From an uncultured Bacteroidota bacterium (GTDB lineage: Bacteria; Bacteroidota; Bacteroidia; Flavobacteriales; Flavobacteriaceae): 64,000 nucleotides of DNA. The stretch lies in the NCBI GenBank assembly GCA_902557655.1, contig CACEAZ010000003.1, forward strand, positions 43,131-107,130, written 5' to 3'. Below are positions 24,504 through 34,380 of this stretch, in pieces. Made by a program: the position numbers and the translations under genes. Below the pieces are notes generated by a model, which saw only the letters and a list, made by a program, of their open reading frames with translations, did not search any database and had not been told where the DNA came from. Position 1 is the stretch's first letter. Every line of letters begins with the position of its first letter.

Positions 24504-26714
24504 ATGTCGAAGATTATTTATACCAAAACAGATGAAGCGCCAGCTTTGGCTACAGTTTCATTGTTACCAATTATTCAAGCTTTTACAAAGTCATCAGGAG
24601 TTGAATTTGAAACGAGAGACATCTCTTTGTCTTCAAGAATATTAGCAACATTTAATGACTATTTGGGTAGTAAAATAAAATATGAAAATGATTTAGAATT
24701 TTTAAGTAAACTTGTAAAAGATCCAGATGCAAATATTATCAAACTACCCAATATAAGTGCTTCAATTCCGCAGCTTAAAAAAGCAATAAGTGAATTGCAA
24801 TCCAAAGGATTTAAAATTCCAAATTACCCTGACAAACCTGATGATGAAAATCAATTAATCATTAAATCTATATATGATAAAATTAAAGGTAGTGCAGTTA
24901 ATCCAGTACTAAGAGAAGGTAATTCAGATCGTAGAGTTCCTGATGCAATTAAAAATTATATAAAATCAAACCCTCATAAACTTGGGAAATGGAGTTCAAA
25001 TTCTAAAACACATGTTTCTTCTATGAAAAATGGTGATTTTAAGAATAATGAAAAATCTTTGATAAGTGACAGACACGAACTACTGAATATTTATCACTAC
25101 GACTCTGGTAATAACAAAACAATATTAAAAGAAAATATAACTATTCATAAAGGAGCCATCATTGACTGTAGTTTTATGAGTACAAAAAGCCTTCAAAAAT
25201 TTATTGAACAAGAAATTTTTGATTGTAAGTCCAAAAATTTACTTTTTTCATTACACTTAAAGGCCTCAATGATGAAGGTTAGTGACCCAATAATTTTTGG
25301 ACATGTATTAAAAGTTTTTTTTAAAAGATTTATTGAAAAAAATGATGATCTATTAAAAGATTTAAATGTTAATTTAAATAGTGGTTTATCTAATTTATAT
25401 GATAAAATAAATAGCCTTGAAAAAACCGTAAAAGAAAAATTATTTTCAGAGCTGGAAGACGAATTTAATATTGGACCTGAAGTTGCTATGGTAAATTCTG
25501 AAAACAACATAACAAACTTTCATATACCTAGTGATGTAATTATAGATGCTTCCATGCCAGCTATGATCAAAAGCTCTGGAAAAATGTGGAATAAAAAAGG
25601 GGAATTAAAAGATACCAAAGCAATTATTCCTGACAGCAGTTATGCTTCAATATATCAGGCCACTATTGATTTTTGTAAAAAACATGGTGAATTTGATCCT
25701 TCAACTATGGGTACAGTTCAAAATGTCGGATTAATGGCTAAAAAGGCAGAAGAATATGGATCACATGATAAAACTTTTGAAATAAAGGAATCTGGTAAAG
25801 TATGTGTTGAAACAAAAGATGGAAAAATATTATTTACCCATGATGTGATGATCGGGGATATATGGAGAATGTGTATTGTAAGAAATGAAGCAATAAATGA
25901 TTGGATAAATTTAGCTTTAAAAAGAGCAGAGACAACAAAATACCCAACCGTCTTCTGGTTAGATCAGGAACGTTCTCATGATAAACAATTGATTAAAGTA
26001 GTAAAAAATGAACTTAAAAAATTAGATATCTCCTCCTTAGATATTCAAATTCTATCTCCTTATGAAGCTACAGTATTTACTTTAAAAAAGATTAAAAAAG
26101 GAGAAAATGTAATCTCAGTTTCTGGAAATGTCTTAAGAGATTATTTAACAGACTTATTCCCGATATTAGAATTAGGAACTAGCGCAAAAATGTTATCAAT
26201 AGTACCACTAATGAATGGAGGTAAATTATTTGAAACAGGAGCAGGCGGATCAGCCCCAAAACATGTACAACAATTAAACGACGAAAATCATTTAAGATGG
26301 GATTCACTTGGTGAATTTTTAGCTATTTCCGTAGCATTAGAAAATATAGGAATACAAAATTCAAATTCTAAAATTCTTTCTGAATGTCTTACAAATGCAA
26401 TAGAAAAACTACTTAAAAATCATAAATCTCCATCTAGAAAGGTTGGGGAAATTGATAATCGTGGAAGTCATTTTTATTTGGCTTTATTTTGGGCTGAATT
26501 TTTATCAATTCAAAATAAAAATATTTCACTAAAAGAAGAATTTAGTGATCTTTATAAAGTTCTTTCAGAAAATGAAAAAGTTATAATTGATGAGATCAAT
26601 AAAAATCAAGGAAATAAAATTGATTTAAACGGTTACTACAAAACCGATAATCATAAGACCAAAAATGTTATGAGACCATCAAAAACTTTAAACTTGATCA
26701 TTGACAATCTATAA
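24504..26714 (+). CDS. icd: Monomeric NADP-dependent isocitrate dehydrogenase
   Basis: This enzyme oxidises isocitrate to 2-oxoglutarate, producing NADPH, in the TCA cycle. The 736-residue length and sequence are those of the monomeric IDH family (IDH-II), unrelated in length to the dimeric type of about 415 residues. Typical segments are IYTKTDEAPALATVSLLPI, NPVLREGNSDRRVPDAIKNYI, KSSGKMWNKKGELKDTKAIIP, and GGKLFETGAGGSAPKHVQQL. It has its own -7 box. The gene downstream, murQ, starts within about 15 bp of the stop and is probably co-transcribed. Confidence 0.97.
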   Translation: MSKIIYTKTDEAPALATVSLLPIIQAFTKSSGVEFETRDISLSSRILATFNDYLGSKIKYENDLEFLSKLVKDPDANIIKLPNISASIPQLKKAISELQSKGFKIPNYPDKPDDENQLIIKSIYDKIKGSAVNPVLREGNSDRRVPDAIKNYIKSNPHKLGKWSSNSKTHVSSMKNGDFKNNEKSLISDRHELLNIYHYDSGNNKTILKENITIHKGAIIDCSFMSTKSLQKFIEQEIFDCKSKNLLFSLHLKASMMKVSDPIIFGHVLKVFFKRFIEKNDDLLKDLNVNLNSGLSNLYDKINSLEKTVKEKLFSELEDEFNIGPEVAMVNSENNITNFHIPSDVIIDASMPAMIKSSGKMWNKKGELKDTKAIIPDSSYASIYQATIDFCKKHGEFDPSTMGTVQNVGLMAKKAEEYGSHDKTFEIKESGKVCVETKDGKILFTHDVMIGDIWRMCIVRNEAINDWINLALKRAETTKYPTVFWLDQERSHDKQLIKVVKNELKKLDISSLDIQILSPYEATVFTLKKIKKGENVISVSGNVLRDYLTDLFPILELGTSAKMLSIVPLMNGGKLFETGAGGSAPKHVQQLNDENHLRWDSLGEFLAISVALENIGIQNSNSKILSECLTNAIEKLLKNHKSPSRKVGEIDNRGSHFYLALFWAEFLSIQNKNISLKEEFSDLYKVLSENEKVIIDEINKNQGNKIDLNGYYKTDNHKTKNVMRPSKTLNLIIDNL

Positions 26715-26722
26715 ATACACAA

Positions 26723-27538
26723 ATCATTAAAACAACTGAAAAAGATTCAAACTACACAAACTTAGAACACAAATCAGTTCACGAAATATTAACGGAAATT
26801 AATTCTGAAGATAATTCTGTAGCAGAATCTGTAAAAAAATCTATTCCTCAAATTCTAAAACTAATTGAAAATGCTACAAAATTGGTTTTAGATAACGGAA
26901 GGATTTTTTACATAGGCTCTGGAACCAGTGGTAGACTTGGAATTGTAGATGCATCTGAATGTTTACCCACTTTTGGAATTGATGATAAAATTTTCGGTAT
27001 AATTGCTGGTGGGGATAAAGCAATAAGAGTTTCACAGGAATTTGCTGAAGACTCTAATACTCAGGCATGGAATGACTTAAATGAATACAATCTGTCAAAA
27101 AATGATTTTGTTATTGGAATTTCTGCTTCAGGATCAACTCCCTACGTGGTTTCGGGTATAAAAAAATGTAAAGAGAACGGTATTTCAACCGGTTGCATTA
27201 GTTGTAATGAAAACTCTGTATTATCTAATATCTGTGATTTTCCAGTAGAGGTTATCGTTGGCCCTGAATACATTACCGGAAGCTCTAGAATGAAAGCAGG
27301 TACAGCTCAAAAGATGATATTAAATATGATTTCAACAACTGTGATGATAAAACTAGGTAGAGTTTTTAACAATAAGATGGTTGATATGAAATTATCAAAT
27401 AATAAATTACAGGAAAGAGCAATTAAAATGTTGCAATCAATCTTAAAAATTGACAGAGAATATGCAGAACAATTGATTAAAGAAAACAACAATGTTAGAA
27501 TGTCAATTGAAAAATTTAAAAAAGATGAAGAAAAATAA
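26723..27538 (+). CDS. murQ: N-acetylmuramic acid 6-phosphate etherase, with no ordinary start codon
   Basis: MurQ splits the lactyl ether of MurNAc-6-phosphate during cell-wall recycling. SIS-domain motifs are FYIGSGTSGRLGIVDASECLPTFG, GISASGSTPYVVSG and EVIVGPEYITGSSRMKAGTAQKMILNMIST. The conserved N-terminus (KTTEKDSNYTNLEHKSVHEIL) lies upstream of the first TTG at 26882. Back to the in-frame stop at 26702 there is no ATG, GTG or TTG. Candidate starts are ATC 26723, ATT 26726 or ATA 26711; from these the protein is about 270 residues, normal for the family. Starting at 26882 would cut off a conserved helix region. The gene follows icd within about 10 bp. Confidence 0.88.
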   Translation: MIKTTEKDSNYTNLEHKSVHEILTEINSEDNSVAESVKKSIPQILKLIENATKLVLDNGRIFYIGSGTSGRLGIVDASECLPTFGIDDKIFGIIAGGDKAIRVSQEFAEDSNTQAWNDLNEYNLSKNDFVIGISASGSTPYVVSGIKKCKENGISTGCISCNENSVLSNICDFPVEVIVGPEYITGSSRMKAGTAQKMILNMISTTVMIKLGRVFNNKMVDMKLSNNKLQERAIKMLQSILKIDREYAEQLIKENNNVRMSIEKFKKDEEK

Positions 27539-27728
27539 AGTTGTCAAAGCTATAAGAATTTTAATTTCTTCTTTAATACCAATCTTTTTTGGCCCATTAA
27601 TGATTCACTTGGGTCAGATAAAAGACAATAATTTACTTATTATTTTAGGAGTTTTTATTTGTTTAATTGCCATTGCAATGATCTTTATTTCATTATTTGG
27701 AATAATAAACGAACTATTTAAAAAATGA
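27525..27728 (+). CDS. DUF6095 family small membrane protein
   Basis: From the ATG at 27525 the product has 67 residues with two hydrophobic segments, roughly residues 8-26 (AIRILISSLIPIFFGPLMI) and 36-60. I recognise it as the DUF6095 family, which in flavobacteria regularly follows murQ. The function is unknown; linkage suggests a link with cell-wall recycling. An in-frame start at 27492 would add a sequence lying wholly inside murQ and is less likely. The gene overlaps murQ by 14 bp. Confidence 0.75.
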   Translation: MKKNKVVKAIRILISSLIPIFFGPLMIHLGQIKDNNLLIILGVFICLIAIAMIFISLFGIINELFKK

Positions 27729-27756
27729 TTCATAATTTTATCACTCAATTTTAAAG

Positions 27757-29682
27757 ATGATTAAAGTAACACTCAAAGACGGTTCTGTTAGAGAATTTAA
27801 CGATAACACTGATGTAATCTCCATTGCTAAAGACATAAGCGAAGGGCTTGCAAGAAATGTTATTTCTGCTAAATTTAATAACCAAACAGTTGAAACCCAA
27901 TCATCTTTAAATTCTGACGGAAACATTGAATTTTTCACTTGGGATGACGATGAAGGTAAAAAGGCATTTTGGCACTCTTCATCTCACGTAATGGCGCAAG
28001 CACTTCAAGAAATATATCCAGGTATAAAACTCACTATTGGACCCGCAATTAAAAATGGGTTTTACTACGATGTTGATTTGGTAGAACACAAAATATCTGA
28101 ATCTGATTTTGACAAAATTGAAAACAAAATGCTTGAAATATGTAGAGGTAAATTTGATTTCAACATGAGATTAGTTTCAAAAGATGAAGCATTGGATTTT
28201 TATGAAAATAAAAAAAATAACTATAAAGTTGAACTAATCCAGGAGTTGAAGGATGGGGAAATTTCTTTTTGTGATCATGACACTTTTACTGATTTGTGTA
28301 AAGGTGGACACATCCCAAATACTTCTATTATTAAGGCTGTAAAAATATTAAATATTTCAGGTGCTTTTTGGAAAGCAGACCAAAACAACAAGCAATTAAC
28401 AAGAATTTACGGGATTTCGTTTCCCAAACAAAAACTTTTAAAAGAATACTTACACAACATTGAACAAGCAAAACTTAGAGACCACAGAAAAATCGGTAAA
28501 AATTTAAAGTTATTTGCATTTTCAAATAAAGTAGGTCAAGGTTTACCTTTATGGCTACCTAAAGGAGTAGATTTAAGGACAAGATTAGAAGATTTTCTTA
28601 AAAAAGCGCAGAAAAAAGCAGGTTATCAAATGGTTATAACCCCTCATATAGGTAATAAGGAACTTTATGTTACTTCTGGACATTACGAAAAATATGGGGA
28701 GGATAGTTTTCAGCCAATAAGAACTCCGAAAGAAAATGAAGAGTTTTATTTAAAACCTATGAATTGTCCGCATCATTGCGAAATTTATAATTCTCAAAAA
28801 TTTAGTTACAAAGACTTACCTGTAAGATATGCTGAATTTGGTACGGTATACAGGTATGAACAAAGTGGCGAACTGCACGGTTTAACAAGAGCAAGAGGGT
28901 TTACTCAAGATGATGCACATATCTTTTGTACTGAGGATCAACTCGTTAGTGAATTTAAAAATGTTATTGATTTGACTCTATATGTATTTAACTCGCTTGG
29001 TTTAAATGATTACAGTGTTCAAATTTCCGTTAGAGATCCAAACAATTTAAAAAAATATATTGGAGAGGTTGAAGTATGGGAAAAATCAGAAAATGCCATA
29101 ATCAAAGCTGTAAAGGATAAAAAACTAAATTATAAGATTGTTGAAGGTGAAGCTGCATTTTATGGGCCTAAATTAGATTTTATGGTGAATGATGCGTTAG
29201 GTAGACAATGGCAACTTGGAACCATTCAGGTAGATTATAACCTTCCTGAAAGATTTGATCTGACCTATGTTGATAAAGACAACACATCTAAAAGACCTGT
29301 GATGATACACCGTGCACCGTTTGGTAGTATGGAAAGGTTTATAGCAATTCTTTTAGAAAATACTGCTGGTAATTTGCCATTATGGTTAACACCAAATCAA
29401 TTTATCATCCTTCCGTTAAGCGAAAAGCATGAAAAATACTGTAAAAATGTTTTAAATTTGTTAGAAAATGACGAAATTCGCGGCCTGATTGATAACAGAA
29501 GTGAAACTATCGGTAGAAAAATAAGGGATGCAGAAGTTGATAAAATTCCTTTTATGCTGATTGTAGGAGAACAGGAATCAAATCAAAAAATGGTTTCAGT
29601 AAGAAGCCATGGAGGGAAAGATTTTGGTGTAATGAAAGTTGAAGATTTTGTTAAGATCATAAAAGAACAAATAAAAATATAA
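27757..29682 (+). CDS. thrS: Threonine-tRNA ligase
   Basis: ThrRS charges tRNA-Thr and edits mischarged Ser-tRNA. The 641 residues contain the N-terminal TGS domain (MIKVTLKDGSVREF), the editing domain with HSSSHVMAQALQEIYPG and the CKGGHIPNT zinc-type motif, the class II catalytic core (LPKGVDLRTRLEDFL, MNCPHHCEIY, YRYEQSGELHGLTRARGFTQDDAHIFC, HRAPFGSMERF) and the anticodon-binding domain (IILPLSEKHEKYC). It starts the classic thrS-infC-rpmI-rplT run. Confidence 0.98.
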   Translation: MIKVTLKDGSVREFNDNTDVISIAKDISEGLARNVISAKFNNQTVETQSSLNSDGNIEFFTWDDDEGKKAFWHSSSHVMAQALQEIYPGIKLTIGPAIKNGFYYDVDLVEHKISESDFDKIENKMLEICRGKFDFNMRLVSKDEALDFYENKKNNYKVELIQELKDGEISFCDHDTFTDLCKGGHIPNTSIIKAVKILNISGAFWKADQNNKQLTRIYGISFPKQKLLKEYLHNIEQAKLRDHRKIGKNLKLFAFSNKVGQGLPLWLPKGVDLRTRLEDFLKKAQKKAGYQMVITPHIGNKELYVTSGHYEKYGEDSFQPIRTPKENEEFYLKPMNCPHHCEIYNSQKFSYKDLPVRYAEFGTVYRYEQSGELHGLTRARGFTQDDAHIFCTEDQLVSEFKNVIDLTLYVFNSLGLNDYSVQISVRDPNNLKKYIGEVEVWEKSENAIIKAVKDKKLNYKIVEGEAAFYGPKLDFMVNDALGRQWQLGTIQVDYNLPERFDLTYVDKDNTSKRPVMIHRAPFGSMERFIAILLENTAGNLPLWLTPNQFIILPLSEKHEKYCKNVLNLLENDEIRGLIDNRSETIGRKIRDAEVDKIPFMLIVGEQESNQKMVSVRSHGGKDFGVMKVEDFVKIIKEQIKI

Positions 29683-29700
29683 GTTTAATTAAAACAATTA

Positions 29701-30261
29701 ATTATAGCAATTAGAAGAACAAGAGGAAGAAGACCTTGGAGAGTAGTAAAAACTAATCCTCACAAAATTAACGGTGAAATTACCGCTCAAGAGGTAAGGT
29801 TAGTTGGAGATAATGTAGAAATTGGTGTATACCCTATTCAAAAGGCACTAAACAAATCAAATGATCTAGAGTTAGATCTTGTACAGATTTCTCCAAACGC
29901 TGTTCCTCCTGTCTGCAAAATAATGGATTACAAAAAATTCCTTTATGAGCAGAAAAAAAGAGAAAAACAAATCAAATCTAAAGCGACTAAAGTAGTCGTT
30001 AAAGAAATTCGTTTTGGACCTCAAACTGATGAACATGATTATGCGTTTAAGAAGAAACATGCAGAAAAATTTCTCAAGGATGGTGCTAAGTTAAAGGCAT
30101 TTGTCTTTTTTAAAGGGAGATCAATTATTTATAAAGACCAAGGTGAAATATTATTATTAAAATTAGCTCAAGAATTAGAGGAATTTGGCAAAGTTGAACA
30201 GCTTCCAAAACTTGAGAGTAAAAAGATGATAATGATGATGTCTCCCAAAAAAACAAAATAA
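29701..30261 (+). CDS. infC: Translation initiation factor IF-3, AUU or AUA start
   Basis: IF-3 controls start-codon selection on the 30S subunit. The conserved sequence [15 protein letters not shown] begins at GCA 29707, followed by [39 protein letters not shown] and ARFKGRSI-type sequence ([14 protein letters not shown]). No ATG, GTG or TTG lies upstream in frame before the TAA at 29686; the first ATG is at 29923, well inside the protein. The codons before GCA are ATT (29701) and ATA (29704). In E. coli infC uses AUU and IF-3 represses itself by rejecting it; the same logic fits here. It follows thrS by 18 bp and abuts rpmI. Confidence 0.95.
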   Translation: MIAIRRTRGRRPWRVVKTNPHKINGEITAQEVRLVGDNVEIGVYPIQKALNKSNDLELDLVQISPNAVPPVCKIMDYKKFLYEQKKREKQIKSKATKVVVKEIRFGPQTDEHDYAFKKKHAEKFLKDGAKLKAFVFFKGRSIIYKDQGEILLLKLAQELEEFGKVEQLPKLESKKMIMMMSPKKTK

Positions 30262-30262
30262 T

Positions 30263-30460
30263 ATGCCAAAGATGAAAACAAAATCCAGTGCTAAAAAAAG
30301 ATTTAAAGTAACTGGAACAGGTAAGATTAAAAGAAAACATGCTTTTAAAAATCATATTTTGACCAAGAAGTCCAAAAAGAGAAAGCTAGCTTTGACTCAT
30401 TCAGGATTAGTTCATGATAATGATATGAACAGTGTGAAAGAACAATTAAGATTAAAATAA
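30263..30460 (+). CDS. rpmI: 50S ribosomal protein L35
   Basis: The 65-residue basic protein is a standard L35: [32 protein letters not shown], then KSKKRKL near residue 39. It lies 1 bp after infC and 66 bp before rplT. Such genes in this operon are usually controlled by L20 binding to the mRNA. Confidence 0.97.
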   Translation: MPKMKTKSSAKKRFKVTGTGKIKRKHAFKNHILTKKSKKRKLALTHSGLVHDNDMNSVKEQLRLK

Positions 30461-30526
30461 GGGTTATACCCATAAATATAGGTAAGAAGAGTAAATATTT
30501 TACCACCTAATTTAAAACTATAAATT
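30461..30526 (+). promoter_or_regulatory. rpmI-rplT spacer with two hairpins
   Basis: Two inverted repeats fill this spacer: GGGT-TAT-ACCC at 30461-30471 and GGTAA/TTACC around 30481-30504. They may be an L20-responsive element or only an RNA-processing signal. There is no T tail, so a terminator is unlikely. Confidence 0.4.
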
Positions 30527-30871
30527 ATGCCAAGATCAGTAAATTCAGTTGCCAAAAGAGCAAGAAGAAAAAAAATATTAAAACAAGCTAAAGGATATTT
30601 CGGACGTAGAAAAAATGTTTGGACAGTTGCAAAAAATGCAGTTGAAAAAGGACTTCAATACGCTTACAGAGATAGAAAAACTAAGAAGAGAAACTTTAGA
30701 GCTCTATGGATTATGAGAATCAATGCAGCTTCAAGAATTCATGGATTAACTTACTCTGAGTTTATTAGCAAATTAAAGTCAAATAATATTGATATTAACA
30801 GAAAAGTTCTTGCTGATCTAGCAATGAACAACCCAGAAGGTTTTAAGCAACTTGTTGAAAAGGTTAAGTAA
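30527..30871 (+). CDS. rplT: 50S ribosomal protein L20
   Basis: The 114-residue basic protein starts [31 protein letters not shown] and contains [21 protein letters not shown], the L20 signature. L20 is needed for early 50S assembly and represses its own operon in E. coli and Bacillus. It closes the thrS-infC-rpmI-rplT operon and converges on dnaB with a gap of 7 bp, leaving no room for a separate terminator. Confidence 0.98.
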   Translation: MPRSVNSVAKRARRKKILKQAKGYFGRRKNVWTVAKNAVEKGLQYAYRDRKTKKRNFRALWIMRINAASRIHGLTYSEFISKLKSNNIDINRKVLADLAMNNPEGFKQLVEKVK

Positions 30872-30878
30872 TTAATCT

Positions 30879-32393
30879 TTAAAAGGGTAAATCTGTTTCG
30901 TCATCTGATTGATTTCCAGAATTTAAATCAGTTTTAAAAGTGTCATCATTTGCAGCAGCATTCATTTTAGAATGGAATTCATAAGGTGATTCGTATTGCT
31001 CAATATCTTCAAATTTCCCAAGTGTTGGTATAAATCTTAGTCTTATATTTTCTAATCCACCATTTCTGTGCTTTGATACGATAAATTCAGCCTCGCCTTC
31101 AGTTGAGGATCTATCATTATCATCCCAAGTATCAATTTTATAATATTCTGGTCTGTAAATAAAAGAAACAATATCTGCATCTTGTTCGATTGCACCGGAC
31201 TCTCTTAAGTCAGAAAGTAAAGGTCTTTTAGAAGTTCTTCCTTCAACCATTCTAGACAACTGAGAAAGTGCAATAACAGGGATATTCAACTCTTTTGCTA
31301 AAGCTTTTAAATTTCTTGAAATTGTTGAAATTTCCTGTTCTCTGTTACCAACTTTTATATTTCCACCTGCAGTCATAAGCTGCAAATAATCAACAACAAT
31401 GATTTTAACCCCTTTTTGTGAAACTAACCTCCTAGCCTTAGCTCTTAAATCAAAAATTGATAATGATGGAGTATCATCTATGTAAAGGGGTGCATTTTCT
31501 AGATTCTTTACTCTAACATTAAGTTGTTCCCATTCATGCTTTTCTAATTTACCCGTTCTTAACTTATCGGAATTTAATCCCGTTTCGGATGATATCATCC
31601 TAGTAATTAATTGAATAGAAGACATTTCAAGAGAGAAAAAAGCCAAGGGAATATTATTATTTATAGCGATATTACTTGCCATAGAAAGAGATAATGCAGT
31701 TTTACCCATACCAGGTCTGGCTGCGATTATTACCAAATCACTTTCTTGCCAACCCGCTGTTAATTTATCGATCTTATTAAATCCGGAAGGAATTCCACTT
31801 AATCCTTTTTTGTTGGAAACTGCCTCAATTTTATTTTTTGCTTGAATAACTAAACTTTGAGCAGTTTCAGATGACTTTTTAATATTTCCTTGCGTAACAT
31901 CATAAAGTTTTGATTCAGCTGTATCTAAGAGATCAAAAACATCTTTTGATTCATCATAAGAGTCCGTAATTATTTCATTTGATATTTTAATCAAACTTCT
32001 TTGGATGTATTTCTGAAGTATTATTCTAGCATGAAATTCAATATGAGCAGATGAAGAAACCTTTTGAGTCAATGATATTAAATAAAAGTCACCTCCTACT
32101 CTTTCATGATTCTCATCCTTTTTTAACTGATTTGAGACGGTTAAAATATCAATAGGTTCACTTTTTTGAAATAGCTTGAATATTGCCTGAAATATATATT
32201 GATGGACCTCTTTGTAAAAGGCTTCTGGATTCAAAATGTCTATTACTTCATCAACACCTTTTTTATCAATCATCATTGCTCCAAGGACAACTTCTTCCAA
32301 TTCTATAGCTTGTGGAGGTAATTTACCCTTTTCCAAATTTATGATTGAATTCTTATCTATATTTAAACCTTGAAATGATGCTGATTGTTTCAT
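30879..32393 (-). CDS. dnaB: Replicative DNA helicase DnaB
   Basis: DnaB unwinds DNA at the fork. From the ATG at 32393 the protein has 504 residues. The N-terminal primase-interaction domain (PPQAIELEEVVLGAMM) is followed by the RecA-like domain with the Walker A region IIAARPGMGKTALSLSMA, Walker B VVDYLQLM, and the late motifs LSQLSRMVE and SDLRESGAIEQDADIV. No intein interrupts the ATPase domain. A GTG at 32399 could add two residues. It is the last gene of the minus-strand run from tgt. Confidence 0.97.
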   Translation of the reverse strand: MKQSASFQGLNIDKNSIINLEKGKLPPQAIELEEVVLGAMMIDKKGVDEVIDILNPEAFYKEVHQYIFQAIFKLFQKSEPIDILTVSNQLKKDENHERVGGDFYLISLTQKVSSSAHIEFHARIILQKYIQRSLIKISNEIITDSYDESKDVFDLLDTAESKLYDVTQGNIKKSSETAQSLVIQAKNKIEAVSNKKGLSGIPSGFNKIDKLTAGWQESDLVIIAARPGMGKTALSLSMASNIAINNNIPLAFFSLEMSSIQLITRMISSETGLNSDKLRTGKLEKHEWEQLNVRVKNLENAPLYIDDTPSLSIFDLRAKARRLVSQKGVKIIVVDYLQLMTAGGNIKVGNREQEISTISRNLKALAKELNIPVIALSQLSRMVEGRTSKRPLLSDLRESGAIEQDADIVSFIYRPEYYKIDTWDDNDRSSTEGEAEFIVSKHRNGGLENIRLRFIPTLGKFEDIEQYESPYEFHSKMNAAANDDTFKTDLNSGNQSDDETDLPF

Positions 32394-32498
32394 AGACACT
32401 AATGTAATTAAAACTCATTTATATCCTATAATTATAAGTTTTTAATAATTAACATAGCCAATGTTAATAAAAGGAATAAAAATGTTAATAGTTAAAAA

Positions 32499-33452
32499 TT
32501 ATGACGAAAAAACACCCATATTAGAGTATTTATCCATTCTTTTTGAAATAAGCTTATCAGACGAAAGTTTGGAAAGCTCTCCGTAGGCTGATAATATATT
32601 GGTTTTTACAACTTCAAATGTTTTTAATTGATTTCTATGTGCACCCCCCTCTGGTTCTTTAATAACTTTATCTACTAAATTCATTTTTTTCATGTCTTTA
32701 GCAGTCAATTTTAGAGCAGAGGCAGCAATTTCTTTATATTCCCAACTTCTCCATAAAATTGATGAGCATGATTCGGGTGAAATAACTGAATACCAGGTAT
32801 TTTCTAACATGAGAACAGTATCTCCAACACCAATACCTAATGCACCACCAGAAGCCCCTTCTCCAATAATAACGGAGATTATTGGAACTTTTAATCTAGT
32901 CATCTCTAAAATATTTCTAGCAATTGCTTCCCCTTGACCTCTTTCTTCAGCCTCTAGGCCAGGATATGCTCCTGGTGTATCAATTAAAGTAACTACTGGA
33001 ATGTTATACTTTTCAGCCATCTTCATTAATCTCAAGGCTTTCCTGTATCCCTCGGGGTTTGCCATTCCGAAGTTTCTATATTGTCTATCTTTGGTATTGT
33101 GCCCCTTTTGTTGACCAATAAACATAAATGACTGATCACCAATTTTTCCCAAACCGCCAACCATAGCTTTATCGTCTTTAAAATTTCTATCTCCGTGTAA
33201 TTCCAAAAATGACTCACCTAGTATATTATTGATGTAATCTAGGGTGTATGGTCTGTCTGGATGTCTTGAAATTTGAACTTTTTGCCAGGGAGTTAAATTT
33301 CCATAAATCTCCCTTATAGTTGATTTTAATTTTGATTGAATCTGAGAGCAGGTTTCGGTAACATCTACATCTGACTTTTCACCTAACTCAATACATTCAG
33401 CAAGTTGTGTGTCAAGTAGCTTTATAGGTTCTTCAAAATCAAGATAATTCAT
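32499..33452 (-). CDS. accA: Acetyl-CoA carboxylase carboxyltransferase subunit alpha
   Basis: AccA with AccD moves the carboxyl group from biotin to acetyl-CoA in the committed step of fatty acid synthesis. The 317-residue protein shows the alpha-subunit pattern: [17 protein letters not shown] ([13 protein letters not shown]), [63 protein letters not shown] and [14 protein letters not shown]. The accD gene is not in this window. It is 105 bp upstream of dnaB and 43 bp after the EamA gene. Confidence 0.97.
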   Translation of the reverse strand: MNYLDFEEPIKLLDTQLAECIELGEKSDVDVTETCSQIQSKLKSTIREIYGNLTPWQKVQISRHPDRPYTLDYINNILGESFLELHGDRNFKDDKAMVGGLGKIGDQSFMFIGQQKGHNTKDRQYRNFGMANPEGYRKALRLMKMAEKYNIPVVTLIDTPGAYPGLEAEERGQGEAIARNILEMTRLKVPIISVIIGEGASGGALGIGVGDTVLMLENTWYSVISPESCSSILWRSWEYKEIAASALKLTAKDMKKMNLVDKVIKEPEGGAHRNQLKTFEVVKTNILSAYGELSKLSSDKLISKRMDKYSNMGVFSS

Positions 33453-33495
33453 CTGTAAATTAATTAAGTAATAAATATAAAAAAGTTAACTCTTA

Positions 33496-34380
33496 TTAAC
33501 CCTTATTAAGTGTTTTTTTTACGTACATATTAATTAAAACTGAAGATAAAATTAGAAATAATCCTATGTAAAACTGAAAACTCATTTTTTCATTTTCTGC
33601 AAAAAATAATAAGGCTAATAAAATCCCGTATATAGGTTCAAGATTATATGTTAAAACGACAGAATAGGGAGTTATAAACTTTAACAAATAAACTGATGCG
33701 ATAAACGCATAAGCGGTACAAACAGAGCCCAGAATAAAAATATACAAATAATTAAGACTAAGATAATTCTCAATATTTAGGGAGATGATATTGTCTGTTA
33801 ATATTAAATAAATAGTAATGAAAATCACCCCTGAAACAAATTCATAAAAAGAAATTTTAATAGCACTATCATTTTTTATCATAACCCCGTTTAAAACGGA
33901 AAAAAGAGAAGCAAAAAAAGCGGATAAAATTCCTAAGATAATGCCATTAATAAAATTAAATTCAGCGTTAAATATTAGAAAGACACCAATTACAACTAAT
34001 AGACCTAATATAATTTCATAAAAAATGATTTTTCTTTTAAAAAATAACGGCTCCAAAAAAGATGTAAAAAAAGCAGCTGTTGAAAACATAGCTAATGTAA
34101 CTGAAATGTTTGACTGTTCTATACCTTCAAAAAATGTTATCCAATGCAATGCTATTATTAATCCTAAGAATGAATATTTTAGTAGCTGTTTAAGGTTGAT
34201 TTTTAAACTTTTCTTTTTTAATAATATGAAAAAAATGGTTAGGATTGACGCAATTAACATCCTATGCCAAACAATGGAAACAGATGAATTTATAATTAGC
34301 TCACCCAAAACAGCTGTAAAACCAGCAATAAAAACCAAGAAATGTAAATGAATAAAATGTTTTAAGTTATTTTTTTGCAT
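33496..34380 (-). CDS. EamA/DMT family transporter
   Basis: A 294-residue integral membrane protein with about ten hydrophobic segments and two EamA repeats. The first has FTAVLGELIINSSVSIVWHRM and the second the duplicated fold with YSVVLTYNLEPIYGILLALLFF, a typical DMT motif near the eighth and ninth segments. Members export or import metabolites such as amino acids or nucleotide sugars; the substrate cannot be told. The gene overlaps lptG by 14 bp, so both are in the tgt operon. Confidence 0.88.
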   Translation of the reverse strand: MQKNNLKHFIHLHFLVFIAGFTAVLGELIINSSVSIVWHRMLIASILTIFFILLKKKSLKINLKQLLKYSFLGLIIALHWITFFEGIEQSNISVTLAMFSTAAFFTSFLEPLFFKRKIIFYEIILGLLVVIGVFLIFNAEFNFINGIILGILSAFFASLFSVLNGVMIKNDSAIKISFYEFVSGVIFITIYLILTDNIISLNIENYLSLNYLYIFILGSVCTAYAFIASVYLLKFITPYSVVLTYNLEPIYGILLALLFFAENEKMSFQFYIGLFLILSSVLINMYVKKTLNKG

